From QPIN01 sp965224575 (lineage in GTDB: Bacteria > Pseudomonadota > Gammaproteobacteria > Methylococcales > Methylomonadaceae), in contig CBDCZQ010000001.1 of the NCBI GenBank assembly GCA_965224575.1, positions 319,382-383,381 on the forward strand: a DNA stretch of 64,000 nt. The letters run 5' to 3'. Shown piece after piece: positions 36,467 to 46,498 of the stretch. The notes below the pieces were generated by a model. It had not been told where the DNA came from. It ran no database searches and worked only from the letters and a program-made list of their open reading frames with translations. Each line of letters opens with the position of its first letter. Positions within the stretch are counted from its first letter, which is position 1. The translations under genes were made by a program, and so were the position numbers.

Positions 36467-37672
36467 TTAGGCTAACAGTTGTCGTCGGTGCTTGAATGAA
36501 GGGATTTGATAGATACTTCGCATATTGCCTTGATGACAGGCCGGACATAAACAAGCCAGTTTCTCAGGTTCAGTGGGTTTTACCATTTTAATATGCCTTG
36601 ACAGAGCCCCTGTTATCTTGAGTAATTGACGGACAAGTCTCACGCGAACCTGACGAACACAGTTGGCCAAAAAACCAAAATGTCGAATACGCATAAAGCC
36701 ATTGGGTAAAACATGCATCAGGAAACGACGGAGGAACTCAATACCTTCTAGCTTCATAATCTTTTTCCGATTGTGATCGGCATAATCTTTCCAGTGAAAA
36801 TAAACAAAGTGTTCATCAACTTTTATAATCCGGTAATTGCTGATAGCAATTCGGTACGTATAGCGAGAAAGATATTTCACTACGGTTTCAGGGTTCTGCA
36901 AATAAGGCTTGATGTAAATTGACCATTTTTTACTCATCACTGTCTCCAGGGTGCTATTGACCTCATTGGCTCGGGTGATACGGAATAGTTGACCTTGCTG
37001 ATAGGCACTTCTGAGCAGACTAACCATCTTGCCACGAAAGACTTTTTTTAATGCATTAACGGGGTACAGATAATCACTCTGTGTGGTCTCAATGGCATCC
37101 TGTCCTTCTTTAAGTGCCAGACCGGGAATAAGACAATGGATATGGACATGGTGTTGTAAAGTCTGCCCCCAGGTATGCAGAACACAGGTCACCCCCAGTT
37201 GCCCTCGTAAACGTTTATGCGTTCTGGAGAACAGCGAAAGTGTTTGCCAAATGGCTTTAAAAAAGAGTGAATACATCTCTTTGGGATGCAATTGACACCA
37301 GCCGTTTAACTCATGAGGCAAGGTAAAAACCAAGTGGTAATAACGAACAGGCAGCAATGCATCCAGTTGTTTGTCTTCCCATTGCTCTGAAGCCTTTTGT
37401 TTACAGCGTGGACAATGACGATTGCCACAACTGTGATAAAGCCGTTGTTCATAACCACAAGCTGTACACTGACTGTCTTCGCCACCAAGACTTTCAGTCT
37501 GGCACTGTATAATACTTTGGCAAACACTGGCCTGTTCGGGAGTCAATTGGTAGTGTTGACGGTAAACTGGCAAGAAATCTTGAATAACCTGAGCCATATC
37601 TGCTGCTGTAGATTTAAAATGCGTCACCTTGCACCTCCAGTTTTGTCCGCATAATGGTTTCATCAGGGACAA
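36467..37672 (-). CDS. tnpA: IS91-family HUH transposase (copy 1)
   Basis: 401 residues. N-terminal zinc-binding cluster (CTACGY at 69-72, CGNRHCPRC at 82-90), HUH metal motif HHVHIH at 174-179, and nucleophile Tyr region VVKYLSRYTYRIAISNYRI near 265-281. IS91 transposases nick single strands and move by rolling-circle replication. The frame overlaps the recombinase gene by 59 bp; the Met at residue 26 (near 37597) could instead be the start, just past the recombinase stop. Intact. Carried inside a cassette whose ends are integron crossover sites rather than IS91 ori/ter ends. Confidence 0.93.
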   Translation of the reverse strand: MSLMKPLCGQNWRCKVTHFKSTAADMAQVIQDFLPVYRQHYQLTPEQASVCQSIIQCQTESLGGEDSQCTACGYEQRLYHSCGNRHCPRCKQKASEQWEDKQLDALLPVRYYHLVFTLPHELNGWCQLHPKEMYSLFFKAIWQTLSLFSRTHKRLRGQLGVTCVLHTWGQTLQHHVHIHCLIPGLALKEGQDAIETTQSDYLYPVNALKKVFRGKMVSLLRSAYQQGQLFRITRANEVNSTLETVMSKKWSIYIKPYLQNPETVVKYLSRYTYRIAISNYRIIKVDEHFVYFHWKDYADHNRKKIMKLEGIEFLRRFLMHVLPNGFMRIRHFGFLANCVRQVRVRLVRQLLKITGALSRHIKMVKPTEPEKLACLCPACHQGNMRSIYQIPSFKHRRQLLA

Positions 37673-38504
37673 ACTCCGCTAACAGGTCAGAAGCCATGAC
37701 TTCAGAACGAGTGGGAATCCAATGGAGATATTTCTGTGTGATCCTGATATCACTATGCCCCAGAAATTGTTGTAATTGATGAATCGGAAGTCCGTGTTCC
37801 AGTTGATGAGTGGCATAGGCATGTCTCAGGCTGTGAATGCCTCCCACTTTTTGAATACCGGCAGTCAGTTTGGCTTTAGTAAACATTTTTTGCACACTGG
37901 TGACCCCCAGTGCTTTTTTCTGTTGTTGACAAGAACAAAATAAGAAGTGATTAGGGTGCCAGGCTTGCCAGTAAACCCTCAGCAATGACAACAAACTGGC
38001 TGACAGAGGAACGACGCGATCTTTTCTTCCCTTACCCTGAACCACTCGCAGCAATAAATGTTCTGAATCAATATCATTCTGAGTTAAAGCCACGAGTTCA
38101 CTGACTCTCAAACCACAGCCATAACACAGGCTTAAAAGTGTGAGATGTTTGAGCTGATGTGTCGCCTGCAAAATGGCATAAACTTCTTGCTGAGTCAGTA
38201 ATACGGGGATCTTTTGAGGTCGCTTAGGTAAAGGAATATCAAGAAAAAAGTCTTCTTTTTCCAACACATGGTGATAACAAAACTTGAGAGCCATCAATGT
38301 TTGATGCACGGTAGAGGCTGACCATTTTCGTTGAGCCGCTGTTGCCATAAGCCAGGACTTCACTTCTTCGGAACAGATCCGTTCAGGTGAACGATGATAA
38401 TAAGTACTGAGGCTGGTCACCGCTTTAAGATAAATCCGGTGTGTTTTAGGCGCATATTGTCTGAAAGTCATCAGATCAATCATTTTTTGACGTAAAGGGG
38501 TCAT
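37614..38504 (-). CDS. Tyrosine recombinase of the IS91-type cassette (copy 1)
   Basis: 296 residues with a complete tyrosine-recombinase set: Arg133 (GCGLRVSELVAL), Lys158 (GKGRKDR), His224/Arg227 (HSLRHAYATH), His250 (GHSDIRITQKYLHW) and Tyr259. The N-terminal SAM-like core-binding domain spans residues 5-90. It lacks the IntI-specific insert, so it is not an integron integrase. IS91 elements with an upstream tyrosine recombinase are known (ISSod25 type). Its role here, perhaps resolution or choice of target, is unknown. TCTCCTT-type complement gives an AAGGAGAATC RBS before the ATG. Confidence 0.93.
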   Translation of the reverse strand: MTPLRQKMIDLMTFRQYAPKTHRIYLKAVTSLSTYYHRSPERICSEEVKSWLMATAAQRKWSASTVHQTLMALKFCYHHVLEKEDFFLDIPLPKRPQKIPVLLTQQEVYAILQATHQLKHLTLLSLCYGCGLRVSELVALTQNDIDSEHLLLRVVQGKGRKDRVVPLSASLLSLLRVYWQAWHPNHFLFCSCQQQKKALGVTSVQKMFTKAKLTAGIQKVGGIHSLRHAYATHQLEHGLPIHQLQQFLGHSDIRITQKYLHWIPTRSEVMASDLLAEFVPDETIMRTKLEVQGDAF

Positions 38505-38652
38505 ATTGATTCTCCTTATTCAATTTAAAAAGGAGATTTCAGTATCAAACTAATGGATGTTTATTACGAGTAATTTAAGGGGGAAGAGGTGATTAGAAAA
38601 GCTAAAGGCTAAGGGAGGAGGCTCGAAAGCTACCGCGATAGCGGTTTTGTTC

Positions 38653-38769
38653 AACGTTAAAATAACTTGCTGTGTTCCACGTCATGCCCTACGCAGGGTA
38701 CTGTGCTTTTTTCACCGCGATAAACTACGCATAAGAAGAATTAAGGCAAGTTGATTTGTCTTGTTATAA
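38653..38769 (-). repeat. attC site (type B)
   Basis: AACGTTAAAATAACTTGCTGTG and GGCAAGTTGATTTGTCTTGTTATAA arms. Its left end abuts the IS91-type cassette, which supplies the adjoining bases. Confidence 0.82.
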
Positions 38770-39165
38770 AATTAAGCAAGTTCCATTTCTTCTGTTCTCT
38801 TGCTCTTTTCTTTTTCAGTCGCATGACAGTTGCCCGAACTTCCTTTTTCAGCAATCAGCTTTGCAAACCTCAGAATTTTGTTTTTTCTCTTTCAAAATCC
38901 TTAGAATTCTGTTGAGCTTATTTTCTCCACTTCAAACTTGGCAAACATTAAAACTCGCTTTTGATCTTTCTGTTTTTTTCTGATTTCCACAATGGACTTT
39001 AAAAAAGTAGCATCCTACTTTTCCACGTCAAACCCTGCTTTTTCACAAGCTTATGTTCTCCGCATCCGACCTTTATTTTCTCCAGCAGAAACTAGCTTCA
39101 CAGCGCTCAGCTTCCGCTCTTTCCACAACAAATTTCTTTTCAGCTACATGCCTTCGCAGAAGGCT
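38770..39165 (-). repeat. Non-coding repeat cassette R13
   Basis: Full-length example of the repeat family between two type B attC sites. Head hairpin GCCTTCGCAGAAGGC at about 39150-39165. No frame conserved with other copies. Confidence 0.75.
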
Positions 39166-39283
39166 ATAACTATAAAATAACTTGCTGTGTTCCACGTCAT
39201 GGCCTACGCAGGGCACTGTACTTTTTTCACTGCGATATACTACGCATAAGAAGAACTAAGGCAAGTTGATTTGCTCGTTATAA
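39166..39283 (-). repeat. attC site (type B)
   Basis: ATAACTATAAAATAACTTGCTGTG and GGCAAGTTGATTTGCTCGTTATAA arms; central CTACGCAGGGCACTG hairpin strand. Confidence 0.85.
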
Positions 39284-39546
39284 AAATTAAACAAGTTCTA
39301 TTTCTTCTGTTCTTTGCTCTTCGCTTTTTTAATCGCGTGGTAATCGTCAGAACTTTCTTTTTCTGCACTCAGTTCTGCAAACCTCAAAATTTCGCTTTTT
39401 CTCTTTCAAAATCCTTTGGTATTCTGTCGAGCTTATTTTCTCCGCACTCACCTTGGCAAACATCAAGACTTGTTTTTGCTTTTTCACAGACTTATATTTT
39501 TCACATCCGCGTTAGCTTTTTCACCTCAAATCTTTCGCAATTCGCG
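39284..39546 (-). repeat. Repeat segment R14
   Basis: Repeat family that ends abruptly near 39535 (CTTTCGCAATTCGCGGCTC) where the large VWA gene region begins. This is probably a junction where the array was interrupted. Confidence 0.62.
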
Positions 39547-39561
39547 GCTCTTGACTTCTAA

Positions 39562-39590
39562 AAAGAGTGCGTATTTAATACGCACTCTTT
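39562..39590. terminator. Strong hairpin terminator after the VWA gene
   Basis: Stem AAAGAGTGCGTAT / ATACGCACTCTTT, 13 bp, 3-base loop, with A and T runs on both sides. It lies 30 bp past the stop of the 1380-residue gene (minus strand) and could act in both directions. Confidence 0.85.
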
Positions 39591-39620
39591 TGCTCTATTT
39601 GATTGCTTTGTTTAATGCTA

Positions 39621-42600
39621 TTAGTTGTAGTTGTGTTTACTTTTGTACAACCAACAAAAGCATAATCCCACTAAAACCCCAATAACGAAACAAACCACCC
39701 AAAATAAATAGTCTGAATGTTTGTCAATGGGTTTTTTATTATCGTCATCTACTGCAGGTCTTGCACGGTCATGAATATCGTTTGGATCTGTACCACGATC
39801 AACTTCATCTTTATCTATAACCCCGTCTCGGTCAGTGTCTGGGTCAAGAGGTGATGTGCAATATCTAAATTCCTGCAAATTTGTAAAGCCATCTTTATCT
39901 GGATCAGCGTTTGCATCATTGGGATCATTTGGGTTCAAATCGAATTTTTCTTCCCATAAATCAGGCATTCCGTCGCCATCACTATCTTTTCGTGCTGCGT
40001 CATCATCGTCAGCTGATAGTGGGTCCGTGCCAACACAAAACTCTATACCGTCGTCAACGCCACCATTGTCAGTATCTGGGTCGAATGGATCTAAATCGAA
40101 CAACAATTCTTTCCAAGTAGGTAGGTCATCCTCATCTGGATCTTCCCCGGCATCACTGGGATCGGTTGGATCTAGGCCGTGCCGGAGCTCATCATCATTA
40201 CTGACAGTATCGTCATCGCTGTCCAGTTCAGCAAAAGTAACAGTCAAAGGATAGATACGTTCACGGCGAACTGTATCGGCGCCATTCCAGGTAGCATGAG
40301 CTTCAATGGAAAACGCTCCTCCCTGGCTGGTTTCCGTCAACAAGCCTGTGTAAATACCATCATTGGCAGTTTCATCCGGCGCTTGTCCGCTATCCACCAG
40401 TTGAAAAATTTGCTGTTGCCCGGCAACACTTTTAGCCACGGCATTAACTGTTGCATTAGTAACCGCTTGTTGGCCGAATAGTAGTAACGCTATGGGCACT
40501 TTATCTCCCGGTTTCGGTTGGCCAGACGCCGGTACCTCAACACCCATCATCGTAGCGATTCGTCGCTCACCGACTATCGCACGAAGAAAGCCTCGTTCAT
40601 CACTAATACCACTAACAGTAATCATTAGTTCTTTAAGACGAGGTCCTGATATGGTCAATCGCCAATTACCGGCTACCGGTTGTTGTATTCTAAATACTTT
40701 ATTAGTAGCGCTTTGGCTACTGGTAATTGTTCCAGCTGGCATTGGCGAGGGAGAGTCTATACTGATATCAAATTCATCAGGGGCTTCCCAGTTAATAGCG
40801 ACAGTTGCGTATGACAGTCCCGGTTCTATTGGAATTTCGACCTGATTGCGAGGCAGTGGTTGATTGGCAGCTTGTGCTGCAGAATTGTTGCTACTATTCG
40901 CGGCTGGTGTAGATACCGGATTGCCTTTAGACAGATGCACACCCTGCCAGAGACGCTGCTGATAGGAAACCGAGTTATGAAAATGCTCATATTGATTTGC
41001 TAATCGATGTGGCAGTGTTAATTCGGCAAGACTAATGGCAGGTGGCGCTGCTGCATAAGCTGTACCGACATTATTTAACAAATCGATTAGAAATGCATTT
41101 TGTGGAACCGGATCAAGATTGACTTCTCTATGATCACCTCGGCCAAAACTGATATCTTCCATTAATTGATGGTCTGCATCCGGCCCTAGTGACAAGGTGT
41201 GAATTTTAATATCACTGTTAGTTTGCTGATTAAAGGTATCAACCACCGGTACGTTTTCAGGTGGGGCTATATATCCATCAGGCGATTCTGCCCAGAAGTT
41301 GGGACTATTCTCCATACCATCGGATATCAATACCAAAGCACGAACATCATTAGCATCTGCTGGTTCTACAGCGGTAACTACATCTGCACCTAATATTAAA
41401 CCCTGCCCTATTGATGTTGAGCCGTCAGGTTGTAAGGAATTAATTAAATCGATGGCATTGGACCGATTACCAGCTACGGGGCTCGGGCCAAATACCGATA
41501 ATGCTGATCCTAGACCGGAACTGTCATTTCCAGAAAATTCTACGACACCCATATTTTCACCATCACGCATGGTATTGATAAACATACTGGCTGCGCCAAT
41601 AGCCGATTCCATTTTACGATCGTCTTCCATACTTCCAGAGGTATCAATTACCAGCACGGAGTCCGATAGCTCCGGATTACCAAAAACAACAGCGTTATTA
41701 TTCGTGTCATTGGCAGTAGAATTACAGAGACGGTAGTTGACTTCTAAGGACTGCACGTCATTTAAACCGGCAGGTGTAGTAACACCCAGCCAAAATTCGC
41801 TACCAACACGCTCGCCGGAGATTATATCTGCAGCTTGACCACCTATGTTTACGTCAAATTCAGATAAAGTGGGTATAAAATTCGAAGGTGTAAACTTCAG
41901 TCGTATAAATAATCTTCCACTACCATCATTCGGTTGCACTGGGGATTGCCAGTTACTCGTTGGTTCAAGAATATTGAGATCAAAGGCCAGACCATCACTA
42001 TCCAAACCGTCTGCCAGATTATCTGCTGCAACGACTTGTAAAGATCCCTGATTGCCACTGACGTCAGTAGCGGATACATTACCAGTAAAGCTTGTAATCG
42101 AAACATTTGCTGGTGTATTCCCCTGTAGGTCCTTGCAGGAAAAATTAGCTTGGTATGTGAGGTCGGCGACCCGTTTAAGCGCTGCTGTTCCTTGAGTAGC
42201 ACTATTGTCACTGCGTTCAAGGTTCCATGTGATAGAAACATTACTCAATTCATCAAAGTCATACAGTCGGTCTTCAATTCTTACGCGAAATACTGCCTCG
42301 GCATTACCGTTGGTGGTTAGAAACATGGTTGGGGTATCTATGCGTGGAGGAATAGTATCGACCAGACTGGGCCCAGTGATGTTGCGCATTACCGTCGGTC
42401 GCGACTGATTTTGAGTACCTACTCCTTCCGTGGCATCAGCACCCCATACCATATCAAGATCGCCATCCATATCCACATCGGCGAAGGCGGTGCTGAGATG
42501 AATCGCTGGTTCAGTATCATCATTGAGTACATCAGGATTTGATGAAAACAACCCCGCTCCCGCATCGTTGAGTAGTAGTGCTCGAGCAGCGTCACCATTT

Positions 42601-43763
42601 TGTGCTTGTGGTAACCCTACATCCAGAAATCCATCGGCGTTAATGTCACCAACTGCTATGTCATAAGCAGGAACGTTAGTCGGAGCCTGTATTGAACTTA
42701 GGAATTCACCGTTTCCGCTACCAAGATGGACGCGCTCAGTACTACCTCCAGCGGTAAATATATCTAAATTACCATCATGATTAAAATCAAAAACAGCAAG
42801 ATTTACTGGACGGTTACTATTTGTAATAGCCGTCCACGGAAGCCAGTCAATGAATCCGTCACCATCAGTATCGCCAACATTTTGATAAAGCTCCACATTA
42901 GGAACTGTTGTTGTGGGCGTAACGTTTGGATATTCATCATATTCATTGTGACCAATGATTAAATCAAGACGTCCATCATTATTCAAGTCAGCAAGTTTCA
43001 TCGCATGACTGGATCCTTCAAGTAGTACACTCGGTCCATCCCCATCAATATCAACACCAAATAATTGATAGGTTATCGCTGATTGGTTAAAGAAACCTTT
43101 ACCATCATTATATAAGAGTATATTTGGACCCCATGGGCGAGTATGATTGCCATGTGAATCTAATGTGCGGTTGGCGAATACCAAATCCCAATCACCGTCT
43201 CCATCAACGTCACCACCACTGACATCGTCCCAGATATCTACACGCGGCTCCAACATAATAGCTGGCATTCGTTGTGCAGTTTCATCTACAAAAGAGTTGC
43301 CCGTGTTTATTAGTAATCGACTTCCTTCTGGAGAAGAATGAACAATGTCAGCATCACCATCTCCGTCAATATCTATAAAATCAGCATCATAGGTGTTACG
43401 CGGTGAAGTTGTGTCTAGCGTCCACCAACTATCGGTTTCATCCACAAAGGCATTGCTGCCAGGATTCCAGATAAAAATCTTTTCGTGAAACACACTAGTC
43501 ATTGTGGTCGGTAAATAGAGCATTAATGGTCCACCGGGTGAAATCGGTGTCATTGCAATATCTTTATACCAGCTAGAAATTGGAAAATCCGTAGATGTTG
43601 GTATTAGCGAGCTGTCACGTTCTAGCGTAACTTCTGTTGGCATTGCATACACATAGGCGCTAAAAAAACTTGCAAATATTAAATATACGATGCAGACTAA
43701 TTTTGAATCTGCATTATTTTTGCTATTCGGTTTATGATTACACTTGTTAGTAGTCATTTTCAT
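39621..43763 (-). CDS. Large surface protein: FG-GAP repeats, VWA domain, calcium-binding TSP3-like tail, membrane anchor
   Basis: 1380 residues. Signal-like segment at 20-41 (VCIVYLIFASFFSAYVYA). FG-GAP/VCBS repeats at about 70-450 (DFIDIDGDGDADIV, GGDVDGDGDWDLVF, DLNNDGRLDLIIGH, VGDINADGFLDVGL). A von Willebrand A domain at about 698-905 has the MIDAS DTSGS and SDGMEN. A linker and Ig-like parts follow to about 1180. Thrombospondin type-3-like Asp-rich repeats at about 1183-1340 (DSDGDGMPDLWEEKFDLNP). A C-terminal membrane helix near 1351-1371 ends with lysines. Predicted outer-surface adhesin or matrix-binding protein. Not in an attC-bounded segment. Confidence 0.88.
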   Translation of the reverse strand: MKMTTNKCNHKPNSKNNADSKLVCIVYLIFASFFSAYVYAMPTEVTLERDSSLIPTSTDFPISSWYKDIAMTPISPGGPLMLYLPTTMTSVFHEKIFIWNPGSNAFVDETDSWWTLDTTSPRNTYDADFIDIDGDGDADIVHSSPEGSRLLINTGNSFVDETAQRMPAIMLEPRVDIWDDVSGGDVDGDGDWDLVFANRTLDSHGNHTRPWGPNILLYNDGKGFFNQSAITYQLFGVDIDGDGPSVLLEGSSHAMKLADLNNDGRLDLIIGHNEYDEYPNVTPTTTVPNVELYQNVGDTDGDGFIDWLPWTAITNSNRPVNLAVFDFNHDGNLDIFTAGGSTERVHLGSGNGEFLSSIQAPTNVPAYDIAVGDINADGFLDVGLPQAQNGDAARALLLNDAGAGLFSSNPDVLNDDTEPAIHLSTAFADVDMDGDLDMVWGADATEGVGTQNQSRPTVMRNITGPSLVDTIPPRIDTPTMFLTTNGNAEAVFRVRIEDRLYDFDELSNVSITWNLERSDNSATQGTAALKRVADLTYQANFSCKDLQGNTPANVSITSFTGNVSATDVSGNQGSLQVVAADNLADGLDSDGLAFDLNILEPTSNWQSPVQPNDGSGRLFIRLKFTPSNFIPTLSEFDVNIGGQAADIISGERVGSEFWLGVTTPAGLNDVQSLEVNYRLCNSTANDTNNNAVVFGNPELSDSVLVIDTSGSMEDDRKMESAIGAASMFINTMRDGENMGVVEFSGNDSSGLGSALSVFGPSPVAGNRSNAIDLINSLQPDGSTSIGQGLILGADVVTAVEPADANDVRALVLISDGMENSPNFWAESPDGYIAPPENVPVVDTFNQQTNSDIKIHTLSLGPDADHQLMEDISFGRGDHREVNLDPVPQNAFLIDLLNNVGTAYAAAPPAISLAELTLPHRLANQYEHFHNSVSYQQRLWQGVHLSKGNPVSTPAANSSNNSAAQAANQPLPRNQVEIPIEPGLSYATVAINWEAPDEFDISIDSPSPMPAGTITSSQSATNKVFRIQQPVAGNWRLTISGPRLKELMITVSGISDERGFLRAIVGERRIATMMGVEVPASGQPKPGDKVPIALLLFGQQAVTNATVNAVAKSVAGQQQIFQLVDSGQAPDETANDGIYTGLLTETSQGGAFSIEAHATWNGADTVRRERIYPLTVTFAELDSDDDTVSNDDELRHGLDPTDPSDAGEDPDEDDLPTWKELLFDLDPFDPDTDNGGVDDGIEFCVGTDPLSADDDDAARKDSDGDGMPDLWEEKFDLNPNDPNDANADPDKDGFTNLQEFRYCTSPLDPDTDRDGVIDKDEVDRGTDPNDIHDRARPAVDDDNKKPIDKHSDYLFWVVCFVIGVLVGLCFCWLYKSKHNYN

Positions 43764-44589
43764 ACCTCTCAGTTACAGAGCAGTACAAAACAATAAGCAA
43801 ACCAAGTGGTTAGTTCTGATTTTATCAAGTACGTAATATCTTTTAACTACTTCCCTTTCTTAACTTTTCAAACTAACCTTTCAAATCTGCTTGTTTGTAC
43901 TGCTTATTCAAATTGTTAGATTCGACCCTATGCTTCTTCGCTGATGTTGGGATAGCAAATCTAACTTGTTTTGGAAATAGGTTACTTTAGAACTACCATA
44001 TACTATTGTTTGCAAAAAAGATGTTAGATATTACCGGCTCTTTTCTCAGAATAGTTATAGGTAGGTTGTTTAAAAACTATTTCTTCACAATTTGATCAGA
44101 ATCCAAAAAAGTTCATTTATGAATAACTGCCTTGGAAAAATTAAATGGCATCGAACTTATTCACAGGAAACTGTGATCGAAATATTAAGTTGATGTGGAG
44201 AACTTTGATTAGAGGCATCACAAGTCGGATGAAAAGATTTCAAGTAAACATTAAGCTGAGATGATCACAGGGATATTGATGCTTCGAACGCAAATACTTG
44301 AATATTCAGTTAGCCACATGACCCTATCGAAGGTCGTTTGTCTCTCTCTAATACAAATCAATCAGATACATCGCACATTTTCAACTCTTTTAAAACTCTA
44401 CTTTATTATAGCGCTGTATTTTTTCACAAAAATAACGTGAAAATGTCATATTTTTAAAATCGATTTTGTAGTTAAATAACAGTCAGGCAAAAACACCATC
44501 CCTTTGTGAAATGTATGGACTAGATGTGTTTATATGGAGAATATCACACCATTTTACGAGTCAATAATGAGGATCACGGGAGAGCAAAA
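43764..44589. other. 826-bp divergent intergenic region
   Basis: AT-rich region between the minus-strand VWA gene and the plus-strand fibre gene; promoters for both must lie here. The + strand gene has GGAGAG about 8-12 bases before its ATG at 44590. No attC, repeat-family block, tRNA or IS seen. Confidence 0.45.
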
Positions 44590-45691
44590 ATGAAACTAAA
44601 TCTGATAATGAGATCGATTTTCAACTTAATACTATTAACACTCTCATTTTTTATGTTAACCGCGAATATCTATGCACATGAGGGTGACCCGGAAAAGATC
44701 CACGCCTGTGTAAGACAGAATGGCCGGGTTCGCGTCGTACAGCCAAACAACGATTGTGGACAGATGAATCCGCCAGGAGCATGGTCACCCATCCATTGGG
44801 ACATAGAGGGAGGTGATGATGATTGGTCCGGCGCGGGCACTGGCAGCATGCACCCTTCGGATCTCAATGACAATGTTGTGGTAGGTGCTGAGACTGGTTC
44901 GGCGAAATTACATATAAGCTCCGATGCCAGCGACAACGTTGATGCGCTTAATGTCGAGCCACAGGGTAGTAAAGGTCTGCTGGTCAATGCGGCTGGACAA
45001 GTGGTTATCGGAGAACCGTCCGGAACACTGGCCCGGCTGGCAATCAACTCGAAAGAAAATGAAGATTCGTTCCGTGCGCGCGTCAATGATATTACCCACT
45101 TCATTGTCAAATCCGATGGTCAAACGGGCGTGGGCACCAGCACACCCGATGCACGATTAGAGATCAATGCGCGGCAGGACGAGAAACCCTTGCAGGTACG
45201 ACTGCAAAATGGTGACCCGCAATTTCTCGTAGATGCTGATGGCAATGTGGGTATAGGACGTCCACAACCTACGGACAAACTTTCCGTGTTACAGAAAGGC
45301 GATAGCCGTGCCGGGTTTTTCGAGATCGACAACTCGAGCAATCAGTCGGCGGCGCTTTCGGCAATCACCAGGGGAAATGGATCAGCGCTGTTCGCGAATA
45401 TTTTGAAGCAAAGTAGTACTGCTCCTGCACTGTTTGCGAGGAACTCCGGTTCTGGTCCCGCCGCGCAATTCGATCGTGGTGACGTTCGGATCCTTAACGG
45501 TAACCTAGGTGTGGGTACCTCAATAACCGATGCAAAACTTTCCGTGTTACAGAAAGGCGATAGCCGTGCCGGGTTTTTCGAGATCGACAACTCGAGCAAT
45601 CAGTCGGCGGCGCTTTCTGCATATTCTGGTGCTCGTGAACACCGATTCTGGCCATCGTGAACACTTCCCTTGTTCACGCATTGGGTTTTGG

Positions 45692-46456
45692 CTATTTTAC
45701 CTCTAAGTGTTCACGATCAGTCAATTCTGATTGTGTTTTTCGCATAGATTCTCCCTTTAATTTGATTCGGTGAGCGTTGTGCATCAGCCGATCTAAAATA
45801 GCATCAGCCAGTGTATTATCACCAATGGATTGATACCATTGATCCGTGGGTAATTGGCTAATCATGATGGTGGATGCATTTTCATGTCGGTCGTCCATGA
45901 TTTCCATCATATCGTTCCGTTGTGCGGCTTTTAAGGGTTCCAGCCCCCAGTCATCTATAATCAGACAATCAAGTCTGGCTAATGTTTGTAGTGCCTTGCT
46001 ATAAGTGCCATCTGCTTTTGCCTGTGTCAGTTCCAGCATTAATCGGGAAAGACGATAATATTTAACGCTATAACCTTTCATACACGCAGTATGCCCCATG
46101 GCACAAGCAATATAGGTCTTTCCGCTGCCACAAGGTCCTGTAATCAACAGGTTTTGTGATTTGTTGAGCCAGTCACACTGTAACAGTGAAGCCATCATTG
46201 ATTGTTTTAATCCTCTTGGATGCTGATAATCAATGGCGTTGCTATGTGCGGCCAGTTTTAACTTTGCCGCTTTCAGCAGGCGCTGCTGTTTTCTATTTTC
46301 TCTGTCCTGATATTCACTATCCGTCAGTAATTGCAGGCGTTGTTCAAAGGGTAAGCCTTCATAAGTGTTGAGTTGTTCACTCTGGCTGAGCAGTGCATTG
46401 GCCATGCCTGAGAGTTTAAGTTGTCTGAGTTGTGTAATGGTTTGTTCTAACATCAT
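45692..46456 (-). CDS. istB: IS21 IstB helper ATPase
   Basis: 254 residues. Walker A GPCGSGKTYIACAMGH near 106-121, Walker B CLIIDDWGLEPL near 165-176, and the sensor region STIMISQLPTDQWYQSIGDNTLADAILDRLMHNAHRIKLKGESMR. DnaC/IstB type AAA+ ATPase that assists IstA in strand transfer and target choice. Intact. 42 bp after istA. Confidence 0.96.
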   Translation of the reverse strand: MMLEQTITQLRQLKLSGMANALLSQSEQLNTYEGLPFEQRLQLLTDSEYQDRENRKQQRLLKAAKLKLAAHSNAIDYQHPRGLKQSMMASLLQCDWLNKSQNLLITGPCGSGKTYIACAMGHTACMKGYSVKYYRLSRLMLELTQAKADGTYSKALQTLARLDCLIIDDWGLEPLKAAQRNDMMEIMDDRHENASTIMISQLPTDQWYQSIGDNTLADAILDRLMHNAHRIKLKGESMRKTQSELTDREHLEVK

Positions 46457-46498
46457 AAATATCCTTTATTATTCATATCCAGCTATTGTTTTATCTGA

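Larger units (their letters stand above)
36164..38654 (-). mobile_element. IS91-transposase/tyrosine-recombinase gene cassette, copy 1
   Basis: 2491 bp, one of four copies of equal length and identical coded proteins. On the minus strand it starts TTGAAC, right after the G of the preceding attC, and ends with its own 57-bp attC (36160-36216). In that attC, R'' is GTCCAAC and the L arms CATTTATACGT/ACGTATAAATG are perfectly paired around a 13-base loop. The circular form would have R' GTTGAAC facing GTCCAAC, as expected for a cassette. No target duplication. The left neighbour is the YcxB-like gene; the right neighbour is a type B attC. Confidence 0.85.

Noticed and set aside
37083..37654. Plus-strand frames of 70-85 codons repeated at each IS91-type copy
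   Set aside because: Antisense shadows of tnpA; their recurrence only reflects the identical copies.
36164..38654. Reading the four IS91-type units as ordinary IS insertions that happen to hit attC sites
   Set aside because: All four boundaries equal the cassette crossover, one end is a full attC, and copy 4 is beside attI. Not excluded that the element's own recombinase targets attC.
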